In this document: in pieces, positions 1 to 11,228 of the stretch
How the letters are laid out: each line of letters starts with the position of its first letter
How positions within the stretch are numbered: position 1 is the stretch's first letter
NCBI GenBank assembly: GCA_023525715.1
Contig: CM042011.1
Span: 65,029,354 to 65,093,353, forward strand
DNA from: Cichorium intybus
Lineage: Eukaryota; Streptophyta; Magnoliopsida; Asterales; Asteraceae
Length of the DNA: 64,000 nucleotides
Reading direction: 5' to 3'
The notes under the pieces: model-generated
The model's database searches: none
The model's input: only the letters and a program-made list of their open reading frames with translations
Told to the model about the DNA's origin: nothing
Program-made: the position numbers and the translations under genes

Positions 1-535
1 CTTCCTATCAAAATTTTCTTTTTTACTCGATCACACACACATATATTGACAAATTATCGACGGATTACCGACAAATTTACACTAAATTTACATTTGACGG
101 AAAAATTTAAAAGGTAGTCTGTGCTACCCCGGGCCTAGGTCCGCCCCCGTACCAAAGAACATTGAAACACAAAATTAGTAGATAGATGGTTTTCTTTTGA
201 CAATCTAAAGCTTTATAACCTTTGAAAAATATACGAAGAGCAGTAATTTATCATGTTTTTTGTGTGTGAAATTCAGATGAAATTTCGAAGAAAAATCTTA
301 AAGAACTGACATCATACCCTCTAGTGTTGAGTATAATGTAATGATATCCTGGAATGTCAACTCAATCAGTTTTCTATCTCAATTTTGTATTTCAAGATGA
401 TTTTTTGTCATCAATAATATTTCTATGTAGTTTGTACTTTTAGGATATTAGTGTTATCGTAGATATCTTTTTATTTTAGGCTATTTTTCAAATAAAGTTG
501 CGCTTCTTAAATTATTACTAAAAGATAAAAGGGCA
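1..535. other. AT-rich non-coding sequence
   Basis: No convincing coding region on either strand. The sequence is AT-rich, with a short GC-rich island near 125-155. The reading frames are short and low in complexity. I see no recognisable element ends here. Confidence 0.5.
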
Positions 536-1041
536 AATTACGAAAAAAATCACTATATTTTTGCACTTTTTCTAGTTTAACCATCAAATTTTCATTCGTT
601 CTAATAAAACCACTAATTTTTGGAAAAATTTTCAACCTGACCACTATTACCTGAAGAAGCCGGTAACAGTGACTTCGATGAAACTTTTTACCAAAAATAG
701 TAGTTTTTTCAAATGTTAAAAATTGGTGGTTAATCCGAATTTTTTGCAAAATATAGTGCTTTTTTCATAATTAGACTTGGATAATGTTTACACTTTAATT
801 AATATAATTACGGAAAAAACACTATATTTCATTGTTTTTCTGCTTAAACCATCAATTTTTCATTTGTTCTAATAAACCACCAATTTTTAGAAAAAGTTTT
901 AGTCAAACCATTATGACCGAAAGAACCGGTAATAATGGCTTCAATGAAACTTTTTACCAAAATTGGTGGTTTTTTCCAAATCTTTTAAAAATTGGTGGTT
1001 AAACCGAACTTTTGGCAAAATATAGTGCTTTTTTCGTAATT
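536..1041. repeat. Two adjacent copies of a MITE-like element
   Basis: Copy 1 is about 536-772 and copy 2 about 806-1041. Both share the same order of words: a start reading AATTACGAAAAAA then CACTATATTT, an internal 'ccggtaa' block followed by 'gatgaaactttttacc', and an end reading AAAATATAGTGCTTTTTTC then (G/A)TAATT. The start and end are inverted complements, so each copy has terminal inverted repeats of roughly 25 bp with mismatches. No coding capacity is present, so this is a non-autonomous element or a duplicated segment. The superfamily is unclear because the TSD cannot be fixed in AT-rich flanks. The copies are diverged by many substitutions, so the duplication or double insertion is old. 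Confidence 0.6.
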
Positions 1042-2739
1042 AACCCAAGATAAAACAAATGCGATAGACAAGAACATATGTCAAAGACAAAAATGTGGAT
1101 GAAAGAGTCATGGTGTGGTTTAAAGAAAATTTGCCATGCTTTGCAGTAACGCAATTCTTAAATAAACTACTAATTGTGTGTATTTCCAAATGAGGCATGT
1201 CATTGGTGAGGCAGGTTTCTTCTCCTTTCATATTTGCATGCAAAGTCTAAACTTCATATATCCCCATCTGTGTCGAGACATTGATAAGTAAGATTATTAC
1301 ATCCATGCGAATAAATTATGATGGTGAAAGTTTAAAATATCTATGACTGACTCGGTTTTAGACTATTGGCATCAAACCAATTTAGGTGTTTTATTCTCGT
1401 GATGTGCAATTTTTACTATACATTTTGTGTTCAATTAAAAAAATTTAAACCACATGTTTAATGACATTTAGGATATTAAGTTATTAACAATATTCTTATC
1501 ATAGCTCGGTTTTGTGCTTTTGATTTTGTTGGACTCATCACTGTCCTGACACACTTAGAAGGCCATAAATCATTTAAGAAGGATAAACCAACAAAGAAAG
1601 TAAATAATAATGTTCCAAAGGTTGTAATAGAAAATTTGTTACAACAAATTACATCATATTGACTCTTAACTTGAGTATCCAACTTTGATCTCTAACTTTA
1701 AAGACCTTACACTATATATAACAAAACTAATAAGCAAATAGATGTGATATAAGAAGGATAAACCAACAATGAATAGTAAGTAGATTTATGATAAAAAGGG
1801 TGAGCCACAAAGCTTTACGTCCTTCAAATTTGGAAATATCTAGCATCGATTCCCTCAATTTATAAAAGCAAGAATTGCAATTCATGACTATACAAAGAAA
1901 AGAAGAGAAAATAATCGAAATGGGCATGTGATTACGTAGAAACAAACAACAAATTAAGTTATTTGAGAATAGTGTCATGCAACCTGTTCTTCTTCCTCTC
2001 GTTTGGCCAAATTAAAATCAAACTTGGAAGTATTGATTATCAAAAATTAAAAAAAAATGATAAGACCTGGGTTTTTAACTTCGATATTGTTAACCACCTT
2101 TTAGTGCTTTATATTTGGGGAATCTTTTGCTTGTGAACAATTAATGCATCAAATTATCATCATAAAGTGAAATTAAACTACAATTAAGCACTAAATAAAA
2201 TCAGATGCAAGATAAATTACAATCGAAAGTGCATTGGAACCAATAGAGTCAAACATTATCATCCACAAATCGGTAATATATAGATATAATAAGGCGAGGG
2301 TGTTAGAAAATTGTACATAATACTTCATACTTGTATTTCTCTTATTGGGTCTAAGCCCCTTTCCATTGTTGTCAAAATCCTGGCCCATTGACCCAAATAG
2401 TTCTCGAAAGATATAAAAATTTTCATTGCCAATTTAAGAATAATTTTATAAGTTATTCAACCTAAAGCGACTTCTAATAATTTTATAAAACTATTCAATC
2501 TCATCTATCTCCAACTACTTATGTAAAATACATGGGTTTTTTATATATCTTCTTCTCATTTGAAAAGTGTTTTTATAATAAATTGAGTACAGATCGGCTA
2601 ACGAAACACTCATATCCTCTTTGGAAGGAAAACCAAAAAACGAATCTAAGCCTTCAAAATCCAAATATCAATACGGCAGGACCGGTCCTTGGGTTGGTGC
2701 CATGTTGCAACCTCAATTTGATATACGACATGAATGCTA
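1042..2739. other. Unassigned intergenic sequence
   Basis: No gene recognised. A 17-18 bp word (gaaggataaaccaacaa) occurs twice, near 1577 and 1752, hinting at an old local duplication. Other reading frames are short and look random. Confidence 0.45.
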
Positions 2740-3240
2740 TACAAGTTTTAAAATTTCGTATTTCGTGTCTATTCGCGTCGAACACGAATTTCAAATTCGT
2801 GTTTCTTATTTTTAAATGTGTCAGACAGAATTACCTGTTTTGACACATATAAGACACGAATTGAATTCGTGTGACACGCGACAAGCATAAATACGTATAT
2901 ACACGAAAACTCATAAACACACATAAACACGTATAAATACACAATATACATGTATAAACACATATAAACGGGCAAAAACACGTATATTTTCCAAAGTTAA
3001 AAATGGTATCAAACAATACGGGTACAAATTTATGTTTAAAATCGTGTAAATCTGTGTTTTCGTGTAACACGATTAAAAACGTGCCTATTCGTGCCGTGTC
3101 ACGTGTCACACGTATTAAATACGTGTCGTGTTCGTGTTTGATGCCCAACACGCGTTTTTCAATTCGTGTCGTCTTCATATCGTGTAAATTTGTGTCTGAC
3201 ACGTACACACGAGATGGAGACACGTAATGCCAGGTCTACT
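2740..3240. repeat. ACACG-rich non-autonomous transposon remnant
   Basis: The stretch is dense in 'acacg' and its complement 'cgtgt', arranged as an overall inverted structure: 'cgtgt' words dominate the outer parts and 'acacg' words the middle. This is typical of plant hAT-type MITEs built from short direct words. The right end is near 'gacacgtaatgccaggtct'. I could not find a matching left terminus or a TSD, so the element is probably truncated on the left. Confidence 0.35.
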
Positions 3241-3593
3241 TAAACGGCTATATTTAGGAATCAATCTAAATAATCAGATAATTTTACCTTTTGTGTTTAT
3301 ATTTTTTTATTAAAATATATTAAATACAAAAAAAAATTATTTTATTTTTTAAATATTTTTTACAATATTCACACTTGCATGAAAAATTGTGTTTATTAAA
3401 TTGTAAATACAGTTTCATAATTTTTTTTATCGTAAAAATACATCAATATCGATGGTTAACCGTAAATAATATGAATTATGAATTTATGTGTATTTGATAT
3501 CTTTTTTCATAATAAACAAGTATAAATACGACATTATAAAACTGTGAATGCAAGATTTTTCACGGTTCTTGACCTTTAAGAGTTCTTATTTGA
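3241..3593. other. AT-rich non-coding sequence
   Basis: Very AT-rich sequence with runs of A and T. Nothing recognisable is present. Confidence 0.5.
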
Positions 3594-3841
<248 letters not shown>

Positions 3842-3939
3842 CTAGGATCAAATGTAACTAAATAAATATTGTGTAACATTCTAACTGAATGTGGCCAACA
3901 GTTAATGACTTTGGACATTATTTCAAATGTTGTTAATCT

Positions 3940-4365
3940 TATGTAAATAATGGATAAGGAATATCAAAGCATGGTGCTATGTTTATATTATGTTCAAAGG
4001 CCTTTAGTAAATGATGAAAATGTGTTATGGATGCTTTATGTCTAAATCCCGGTAACTTGCAAGACATTATAGTCTTACGTATTTGTTTTATACCATTTAT
4101 TCTAGGTTTTAGTCCAAAAACATAGATGCTTAAAGAGAAAGACTTAAAGTAACGGGAAAGTCTTAGATGGAGTGTGATGTTTAATTTAATGTTGTAATTG
4201 TAGCTTGTTAGCTATGGTTTGTGATACTATATTTGGTATCGCCCGTGGTTTATGTTTTGAAAACAATGGTTTTTGTTTGAGCACTATTTGGATGGTTGAT
4301 TGGGTTTATCTGCCTTATGATGTAAAATATATCTATGAATTGTTTTGTAAAAATATGGTGTTACA
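3940..4365 (+). mobile_element. Truncated 5' LTR of Ty3/gypsy element 1
   Basis: This segment matches the last ~420 bp of the LTR at 9003-11228. Shared blocks include 'catggtgctatgtttata', 'caaaggcctttagtaaa' and 'ttaaggagaaagactt'-like text, ending in ATGGTGTTACA at 4365. The first ~1.8 kb of the LTR is missing, so the 5' end was deleted, and the left TSD is gone. A primer-binding-like sequence follows immediately. Confidence 0.8.
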
Positions 4366-4367
4366 AG

Positions 4368-4381
4368 TTAGTGTCAGAGCC
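4368..4381 (+). promoter_or_regulatory. Degenerate tRNA-iMet primer-binding site
   Basis: Directly after the LTR end the sequence reads 'tagtgtcagagcc', a mutated form of the TGGTATCAGAGC site complementary to the 3' end of initiator tRNA-Met that many plant LTR retrotransposons use. Two or more mismatches suggest it no longer primes. Confidence 0.65.
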
Positions 4382-4592
4382 ATAGTTTAAGATAATTAGT
4401 ATTGGATCATTTCAGTCATAGGATTAAACTTTATGCACTAGAAATGTAGAAAGCCTTAGCATTATTTTGACTTAAGTGATTAAGACCTTATGTGCTAGTT
4501 GAATATAGAATTGCATGACATTTAGTTTATCGCCAGGCTAACGCTTTCAGGATCTAGAATAAGTATAGTTATGTTACAAATTACTAAGGTAT

Positions 4593-5660
4593 TTGGAATT
4601 TTATAGCAAAATGTTGCGACCAAGAAGTTGTCAAGAGTCGCATAATGGTTGCCAAGGACCAAATCAGATGCCACCTTTTACCATTCCGCAACCTCAAGCT
4701 GATGACGAAGTTAACCCTAGGGTCAAAAATAACCCTCCTCCGCTTACTCTTGAAGATATCCAAAAGCTTCTCCATGATGCCCAAGTTCAAAATCAAGACA
4801 AAAGGAAACGCCTCCTTGATTAACGTTTGGGTGACCAACCTAAAACTTTATTGGGAAGTGAAACTAGAAGCAAGACACCAGAATGTGTTACCCAAACTCA
4901 ATCTTCTGCTGATGAAAAACCTCATTTTTCCTCCGTAACATTCTTTCTATGTTATTTAGAGAGCTCCCAACAGTTGCACTTTCAAAGATTTTATGTCATG
5001 TCGGTCTAAAGAATTCAACATGGATATGGATCGTAAGTTAACCATGTTTATCATTGTAAGGAGTATTTGAAAGTGGGATTTTCTTCCCAGGGGTTAAAAT
5101 ATGGGGCTCTCACTTGGTGGAATACTCTATAGAATTTCTTCCTTTACTTAGGAAGATTTTGTTAGGCATTTAAAGTCCAAGTTCTGCTTGGATAGGCATA
5201 GAGCAAAGCTTGTAAATGAATTATTTTCTTGTAGAAAGGAGAATATGTCCATGGATGAGTACACTGAGAAATTATTGGATATGTTACCATTCCTTGAATA
5301 TACTCTTCCCATGGAGGTGGGACGGGTGAATAGCCACCTTAGCGGCTTATCTAGTGATTACTTGGTGGAAGTGGGCGAAACCACCACTCTTGACGAGGAT
5401 ATAGAAGCAACTGCTAGGGCGGAAGACATGTTATTAAAGAAAGCAAAGGAACAACAATCGTTTGTTGAGAAAAGAAAATTTGGTGGTTCTTCGGGCTCAA
5501 GTAAAAAGAGACGTTTTTCTTCGAATCCATCGATGAAGGATGGTGTAGGGGAATGTAAGAGGTATGGAAAACGCCACTGTGGGGAATGCAGAAAATGATC
5601 AAACGAATGTTTCAACCGTGGTCTTGTGGGCCATAAGGTTGAAGATTGCAAAGTGAAAGG
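4593..5660 (+). pseudogene. Ty3/gypsy element 1 gag, broken
   Basis: Capsid/nucleocapsid region of a plant Ty3/gypsy element. It falls into separate frames. An N-terminal piece (4593-4823) is Pro/Gln-rich, with 'PPPLTLEDIQKLL'. After frameshifts a 5188-5598 piece carries the typical gag C-terminal layout (ENMSMDEYTEKLLDMLPF, then VNSHLSGLSSDYLVEV), followed by a Ser/Lys-rich linker. It ends at an in-frame stop at 5596-5598, and a degenerate zinc knuckle follows at 5607-5651: the second Cys of the CX2C pair is replaced by Arg. No intact gag can be made. The following protease/RT remains are on the same strand and in the expected order. Confidence 0.8.
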
Positions 5661-6155
5661 AACGAAAGACATCAAGTGCTTTCATGTGATGAAGAGGGTC
5701 ATTATAGCTTCAATTATCCTAAAACACGGAGCGAAACATTGAATTCAACCGCCAAGAAAAAGGCAGAACCGACCAGGATGAAAGGAAGAGCATTCCAGAT
5801 TATCGAGGAAGAAGCAAAAGAAGCTCATAATGTGTTGCCTGGTACACTACTCGTTAATTTAGTTCCAACACATGTTCTTTTTGATTTAGTGTGAACTGTT
5901 CAGATGTGTCACATAATTTTCATAAGCACTTTTCCATGACACTCAAATCCCTAGATGAGGTCTATGTTATAGAAATAGCTAACGGAGAGTTCATTGTTGT
6001 GAGATATGTATATGAAAATTGTTCTAATTGATATTGATGGGAAAATTGTCAAGGCCCGTTTCTTACCAATCAGAATCAAAAGCTTTGACATAGTTTGGGT
6101 ATGGATTGGCTCAGATCGCACAAAGATTCTTTGTGGCAACCGTATAGCTCCCGAT
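5661..6155 (+). pseudogene. Ty3/gypsy element 1 protease region, degenerate
   Basis: Between the gag knuckle and the RT. A second knuckle-like stretch (DEEGHYSFNYP) is followed by 'RAFQIIEEEAKEAHNVLPGTLLVN', the usual gag-protease junction of this group, and then 'VLFDL', where the protease catalytic Asp would lie. The downstream Ser/Gly/Ala of the active site is lost and several stops follow. The C-terminal protease text (IDIDGKIVKARFLPIRIKSF then IGSDRTKI) is in another frame. It is interrupted at 6156 by an hAT-type MITE. Confidence 0.65.
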
Positions 6156-6501
6156 TAGGGATGAGCATATGAACCGGAAAACCCGAACCAAACCGAAAAT
6201 CGGCCGAAATCGAACCGAACCGAGACTGAATATACATATTCAGTTCGGTTTTTATTTTTAAAAAAATGGTAGTTCGGTTTTGATCCAATTCGGTTCGTTC
6301 CGGTCCCCGGACCATGCTTATCCCTAACACTACTCTTGATCATGAAAAACTGAACCGAACTGAAAACTAAATAACCGAACCAAAGTGGAACCGAAATACA
6401 TATTCGGTTCAGTCTTTGGTTTTTAAAAAATCATAACTCGGTTTTAGTTTAATTTGGTTTCGGTCCGGTTTGGTTTGTTTTTTGGACCGGGCTCATCCAT
6501 A
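6156..6501. mobile_element. hAT-type MITE with 8 bp TSD, inserted in element 1
   Basis: The target duplication CTCCCGAT occurs at 6148-6155 and 6502-6509. The ends read TAGGGATGAGC and GCTCATCCATA, an imperfect terminal inverted repeat. The interior is filled with 'gaaccga' and 'ttcggtt' words in inverted arrangement and has no coding capacity. An 8 bp TSD and short TAGGG-type TIRs fit the hAT superfamily. A second internal terminus (ATGCTTATCCCTA, ending about 6327) suggests two units of ~172 bp joined head to tail. It sits inside the protease-RT junction of gypsy element 1, so it is younger than that element. Confidence 0.85.
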
Positions 6502-6509
6502 CTCCCGAT

Positions 6510-7440
6510 GGTGGTAAATGGTGTGTGTATGGTGAAAGAATGAATAATATGCAAAGTCTCATTTCCGCCATAAAGATAGGGAATGTATCCATAAAGGATG
6601 TGAGTTATTTATTGCGTATGTACTAGACGCAAAGAAGGATAAAAAGAAGTTTGAAGATGTAAAAATAGTTCGGGATTTCCCTGGAGCATTTCCTGGTGAT
6701 TTGCCCGGCTTGCCACCCGAAATGCAAGTGGAATTCCGCATTGATATTGTTACGGGTCCCTAATCGCATGAACAACTTATCAACTTACCCCCACCGATAT
6801 AAGAGAACTTATGTCTCAGTGCGAAGAACTCCTTGATAAAGGGTTCATCTGTTCTAGTTTGTCTCCTTGGGGTACACCTGTGTTGTTTTTAAAAATGAAA
6901 ATGAGTCAATACATATGTGCATTGGCTATTGAGAAATAAATACAGTAAAAAAAATGATATCCTCTACCTCAGATAGATGATTTGTTTATCAGCTACAAGG
7001 TGTCGATTATTTCTCAAGAATTGACCTTCGTTTGGGTTATTATCAAGTACGGGTGAAAGATGACGATGTAGGCAGATCCGCTTTCTGAGCCCGATATGGT
7101 CATCATGAATTCCTTGTGATGTCGTTCGGCCTTAATAATGTTGCAGCCATTTTCATGTACCTAAAGAATAAAGTGTGTAACCTTTCCTTGATAAATCTGT
7201 TATTGTCTTCATTTACGACATCTTGATTTACTTGAAAATTGAGAAGGAGTATGAGAGACATTTACGAGAAACCTTACAAGTCTTGAAGGAAGAGCGTTTG
7301 TATGCCAAGTTTTCTAAATGTGACTTTTGGTTACGAGAAGTTCAATTCCATGGTCACGTTGTCTCTCGTGAGGGTATAAAAGTCGTTCCCTCCAAGATTG
7401 AGGCCATGATGAGGTAGGAACCTTTGAAAACTCCCAACGA
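6510..7440 (+). pseudogene. Ty3/gypsy element 1 reverse transcriptase, dead
   Basis: RT text is recognisable across several frames: 'FPGAFPGDLPGLPPEMQVEF' (6673-6741), 'PQIDDLFYQLQG' then 'YFSRIDLRLGYYQVRV' (6965-7060), 'FLVMSFGLNNVAAIF', and after a frameshift 'ERHLRETLQVLKEERLYAKF' then 'SKCDFWLREVQFHGHVVSREG' (7249-7380). The catalytic motif, normally an F-x-D-D box, reads FIYDILIYL, so one catalytic Asp is replaced by Tyr. In-frame stops occur near 7086 and 7414. The enzyme cannot be functional. Confidence 0.85.
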
Positions 7441-7810
7441 TGTAAGAAGTTTCCTTGGATTAGCCGTTTATTACCGAAGGTTCATTCAAGATTTTTCCAG
7501 AATACTGGTACCACTCACTAAATTGACTTGAAAGGAAATCAAGCTTGTATGGGACAAAAGACAACAAGAAGCTTGCGAGACCTTTAAGAAGAAATTGTGT
7601 GATGCTCATTTTTGTCCCTACCCGAAGGTATGGATGAATTTGTGGTGTTTAGTGATACGTCCAACCAAGGCCTCAGTTGTGTGCTTATGCAACAAGGTAA
7701 GATTATTGCTTATGCCTCACGACAGTTAAAAGATGCAGAAACCCATTATGCCACCCACAACTTGGAATTAGCTGCTATTGTTTTTGCTCTCAAAATTTGG
7801 AGACATTATT
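7441..7810 (+). pseudogene. Ty3/gypsy element 1 RNase H, truncated
   Basis: The RT thumb/connection text 'VRSFLGLAVYYRRFIQDFSR' (7443-7502) leads to RNase H beginning at 7612: 'FVVFSDTSNQGLSCVLMQQG' then 'IIAYASRQLKDAETHYATHN' and 'LELAAIVFALKIWRHY'. The sequence then jumps directly into the integrase zinc-binding region near 7810, so the C-terminal half of RNase H and the start of integrase are deleted (about 0.5 kb by comparison with element 3). Confidence 0.8.
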
Positions 7811-8991
7811 GTGAAGTACATCTCAAAGTGTTTGACTTGTGCTCAAGTCAAAGCAGAACAACAATTTCATTATGGAAAGATTTAGTCACTTCAATTCCTA
7901 CGTGTAAGTGGGACAATATCACAATGTATTTTGTTATGGGATTACCAAAGACGACCAAAAGAAATGATGTCATTTGGGTGGTTGTGGATAGACTAACAAA
8001 AAGAGCCTTATTCATTATTATAAAATAATTGGCACCATTAGAGAAGCTTTCCAAGATTTATGTTGAAGTTGTGAGACTTCATGGTGTACCCCTTGACAAT
8101 AGTGTCGGATATGGATGCTAGATTTAATCTAGATTTTGAAAATCCTTACAAGCAGAAATGGGGACAAAGTTGCACTTAAGCATGACATACCATCCATAAA
8201 CGAATGGTCAAGGTGAGAGAACAATTCAAACATTAGAATATATATTAAGAACATATGTGATGGAATTTAGAGGAAGTTGGGACAACGACATACCTTTGGT
8301 GTAATTTGCTTATACTAATAACTACCATTCTTGCATTTGAATGCCATCACTTGAGGTATTGTATGGAGGACATATAGAACTCCCTTTTACTAGCTTGAAG
8401 TCGGGAAAAGAAGCTTACAGATCCCAAAATTTGTTGAGGTTCCCACTTAAAAGATCAAGGTCATACAAACAAACATGAAAACGGCCCACAACAAACAAAG
8501 AAGCTATGCAAGTTTGGAGCAAAGAACCTATGACTTGAAAATTACAAACTTGGTTATGTTGAAAGTCTCACCTTGGAAAGGTGTCATGATGTTTGGTAAA
8601 ATAAGGCAAGCTAAGTGCAAGATATGTTGGACCTTTCAATGTCTTATAAATCATAGGCACACAAGATTTTAATTTGGAATTACCACAATAGCTTCTTGGT
8701 ATTCGTAACACTTTTCATGTAAGTTACTTCAAAAAGTACTTTGGAAAAGAGGAGTTGACAACTCTTTGGGAGGAATTGAAAGTAAATTATAAGAAGAGAT
8801 TGGTAGAAGAACCGGTAGCTATTATGGAATTGAATACCAAGAAATTAAGAAACAAGGAAATTGAATTGGTCTTGGTCAAATGGAAACACTCCCTTGGTGG
8901 AAACCTTACTTGGGAGACAAAGGAAGAGATGATGAGAATATACCCCAACTTAGTAGATTATGAAGTGATTTCGATGACAAAATCCTTTTAA
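7811..8991 (+). pseudogene. Ty3/gypsy element 1 integrase and chromodomain remains
   Basis: It starts in the Cys pair of the integrase zinc finger (KCLTCAQVKAEQQ, frame +2 near 7827), followed by 'CKWDNITMYFVMGLPKTTKR' then 'VIWVVVDRLTKRALF' (7903-8016). Core text continues in broken frames (HPxTNGQGERTIQTLEYILR near 8195). The C-terminal part has 'MLKVSPWKGVM' (8557) and a chromodomain-like tail at 8755-8991 (KKLRNKEIELVLVKWKHSLG then NLTWETKEEMMRIYPNL). The tail places the element in the chromovirus branch (Tekay/Del type by resemblance). Multiple stops make it non-functional. Confidence 0.8.
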
Positions 8992-9002
8992 AGGTGGGTA
9001 AT

Positions 9003-9167
9003 TGTAATAACGTGAATTTTCAATATACCTTTAAACTAAAGTGATGTGAAATTTGATATCAATATATATGATAATGATTTATTTTGATAATAAAGGCAAT
9101 TTAGTTATTTTGATTGAATTACACCTTGTTAAGAGATTATGATGTTTTGGTAAGTTATAATATGTTG

Positions 9168-9255
<88 letters not shown>

Positions 9256-11228
9256 CTGAGCATTGAAATTGAAATTTAGGCCAAAGAATCAAAAGTTATA
9301 AAATTGGAAAAAAAGATGGCCGAACAGGGAGTTGAGGAAAATCCCTACATTAACTATCGCGATGCGACCACATACGGTTCGCGACACAAACTGGAGTAGA
9401 ACGTTATAACACGTATAAGTTAGGCAAAGTAGGTTGGTATAGTTATTCCTATCACTGAAGGATCGCGACGCAACCCGCTATCATCGATGCGATACATGAA
9501 TAAAGAATTAAAGTTAAATCGATTGATGTAAACCATCATGACCGACAGACTACGCTTCAAGATACGAAGACACGACATATGACAAATGTCTTGTTTTAAG
9601 TTGTCCAACTCAGCTTAAATAGGTTTGACCGATTGGCCTACTACTTGACCTGATGAAAACAATAGATATCAGTTCATCTCCACCCATGAAATCATTTCCA
9701 ACTCTACCCAAACTCCCTTAAAGTTAAGTGTGTGTGTTCTTGGTGTAGAGAGTGTGTGTGGTGATTTCTTGAAGGATCTAAGTGTTTCTCAAAGGCAATG
9801 AAAGGAAATCTTTCAATCTTTAGGTAATCTCTCAATTTTTAACCTTGGTTTGAGTTATAATCATCATATGTTAAAGTTACATAAACTCGAAATTCTAAGG
9901 TTGGATTAATATGATGGTTATCTATTTAGATCATTGTTCCTTGTTGTTTTAAAGCTATTTGCTATCAAAGATGACGATTGTTGATGAGAAATTAGGAGTT
10001 TAAGTTTGGTTCAATTATTTGAAGTATGAAATGATGAATACAACATGTAAATTGATGGATGATGATACATGTTTTTATGGTAATCTATAGTATGCTTGTG
10101 ATCATTTGATTCCAAGATAGTAGACTTTTGGACCATGAAAATTTAAGAGGAATTGTTAAGGTCTAATACTAAGAAATCCTTATTTGTTGATAGTTCTAGC
10201 AAGGTGCTGATGTGAATGAATGTTATTGAACTCCTTAGGGATTGAAGAAGTAAACGGTTTAAAGGCAGAAAGAGGTCAAAAGTGTAGTGAAGTACTGGTT
10301 AAACTTCTTTAACTAGCTAAGGTGAGTACATGTGGATTTTTCCCACTATGGGATACATAGAAAAATGTTGATGAAATCTTTATAAACTTTCCAATGTGAA
10401 TTGATGTATAAGTTTAAGCACTTATAATATGTTTATAAGTTTTATCAAATGGTCATAAGTTGAATACTTCTAAATGGAAAACAGAAATGTTCTGGCATCT
10501 AGCCTTAATATGATTTAAATGATTGGTAAATAATGTGATTAATGAATGAAAATTCTTGTCTGGGCTATGATGTCTTTGAAAGGAGCTATAGAGGAATCTA
10601 CCAGGATGGTGCCTCCTCTTCACGAGGTTGATGTCTTAATGTATTTTGATGCTAAGGGGGACTAATCAAGTTCTTTCCACCTTCATATGGAACTTGGGGT
10701 ATCACCAAGATGTGATTAATGTCTTAAGTATAAAAATATGATTCATTACCAATCATTGTTAAGATTATATAAATAACGGAGTTAATTTTTATATGATGAT
10801 AATTATGTGTCTCAAATGGATAAAGAATATGAAAACATGGTGCTATGTTTATACTATGTTCAAAGGCCTTTAGTAAAGATGAAAATGTGTTATGAATGCT
10901 TTATGTCTAAACTCATGTCACTCACAAGACTTTATAGTCTTGCCTATTGGTTTTATGCCATGTATTTCAGGTTCTATATCTAAAACATAAATGCTTAAGG
11001 AGAAAGACTTGAAGTGAGGGGAAAGTCTAAGGTGGAGTGTGATGCTTAATTTTATGTTTTAATTCTATCTTTCTAGCTATGTTTTGTGATACTATGTTTG
11101 GTAACCCCCGTGATTTATGTTTCGAAAACAATGATTTTTGTTTGAGCACAATTTGGATGGTTGGGTTTTACCCACATTATGATGGAAAATATATCTATGA
11201 AAATGTTTTCTAAAAATAGGATGTTACA
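9003..11228 (+). mobile_element. 3' LTR of Ty3/gypsy element 1
   Basis: It begins TGTAATAACGTG at 9003, just after a purine stretch (AAAGGTGGG, the degenerate PPT), and ends ATGTTACA at 11228. It is 2226 bp long. The last 420 bp match the truncated 5' LTR. It contains a (TA)n tract (9168-9253), two pairs of CG-rich near-palindromes (9355-9388 and 9460-9495) and a TATA-like box (CTTAAATAG near 9612). A leader follows with a GGTGCCTCC...GAGG stem-loop near 10606. The flank after it (TTAGC) has no partner on the left because the 5' end is deleted. Confidence 0.85.
9168..9253. repeat. (TA)n microsatellite in the element 1 LTR
   Basis: A perfect TA dinucleotide run of about 86 bp inside the 3' LTR. 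Confidence 0.97.
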
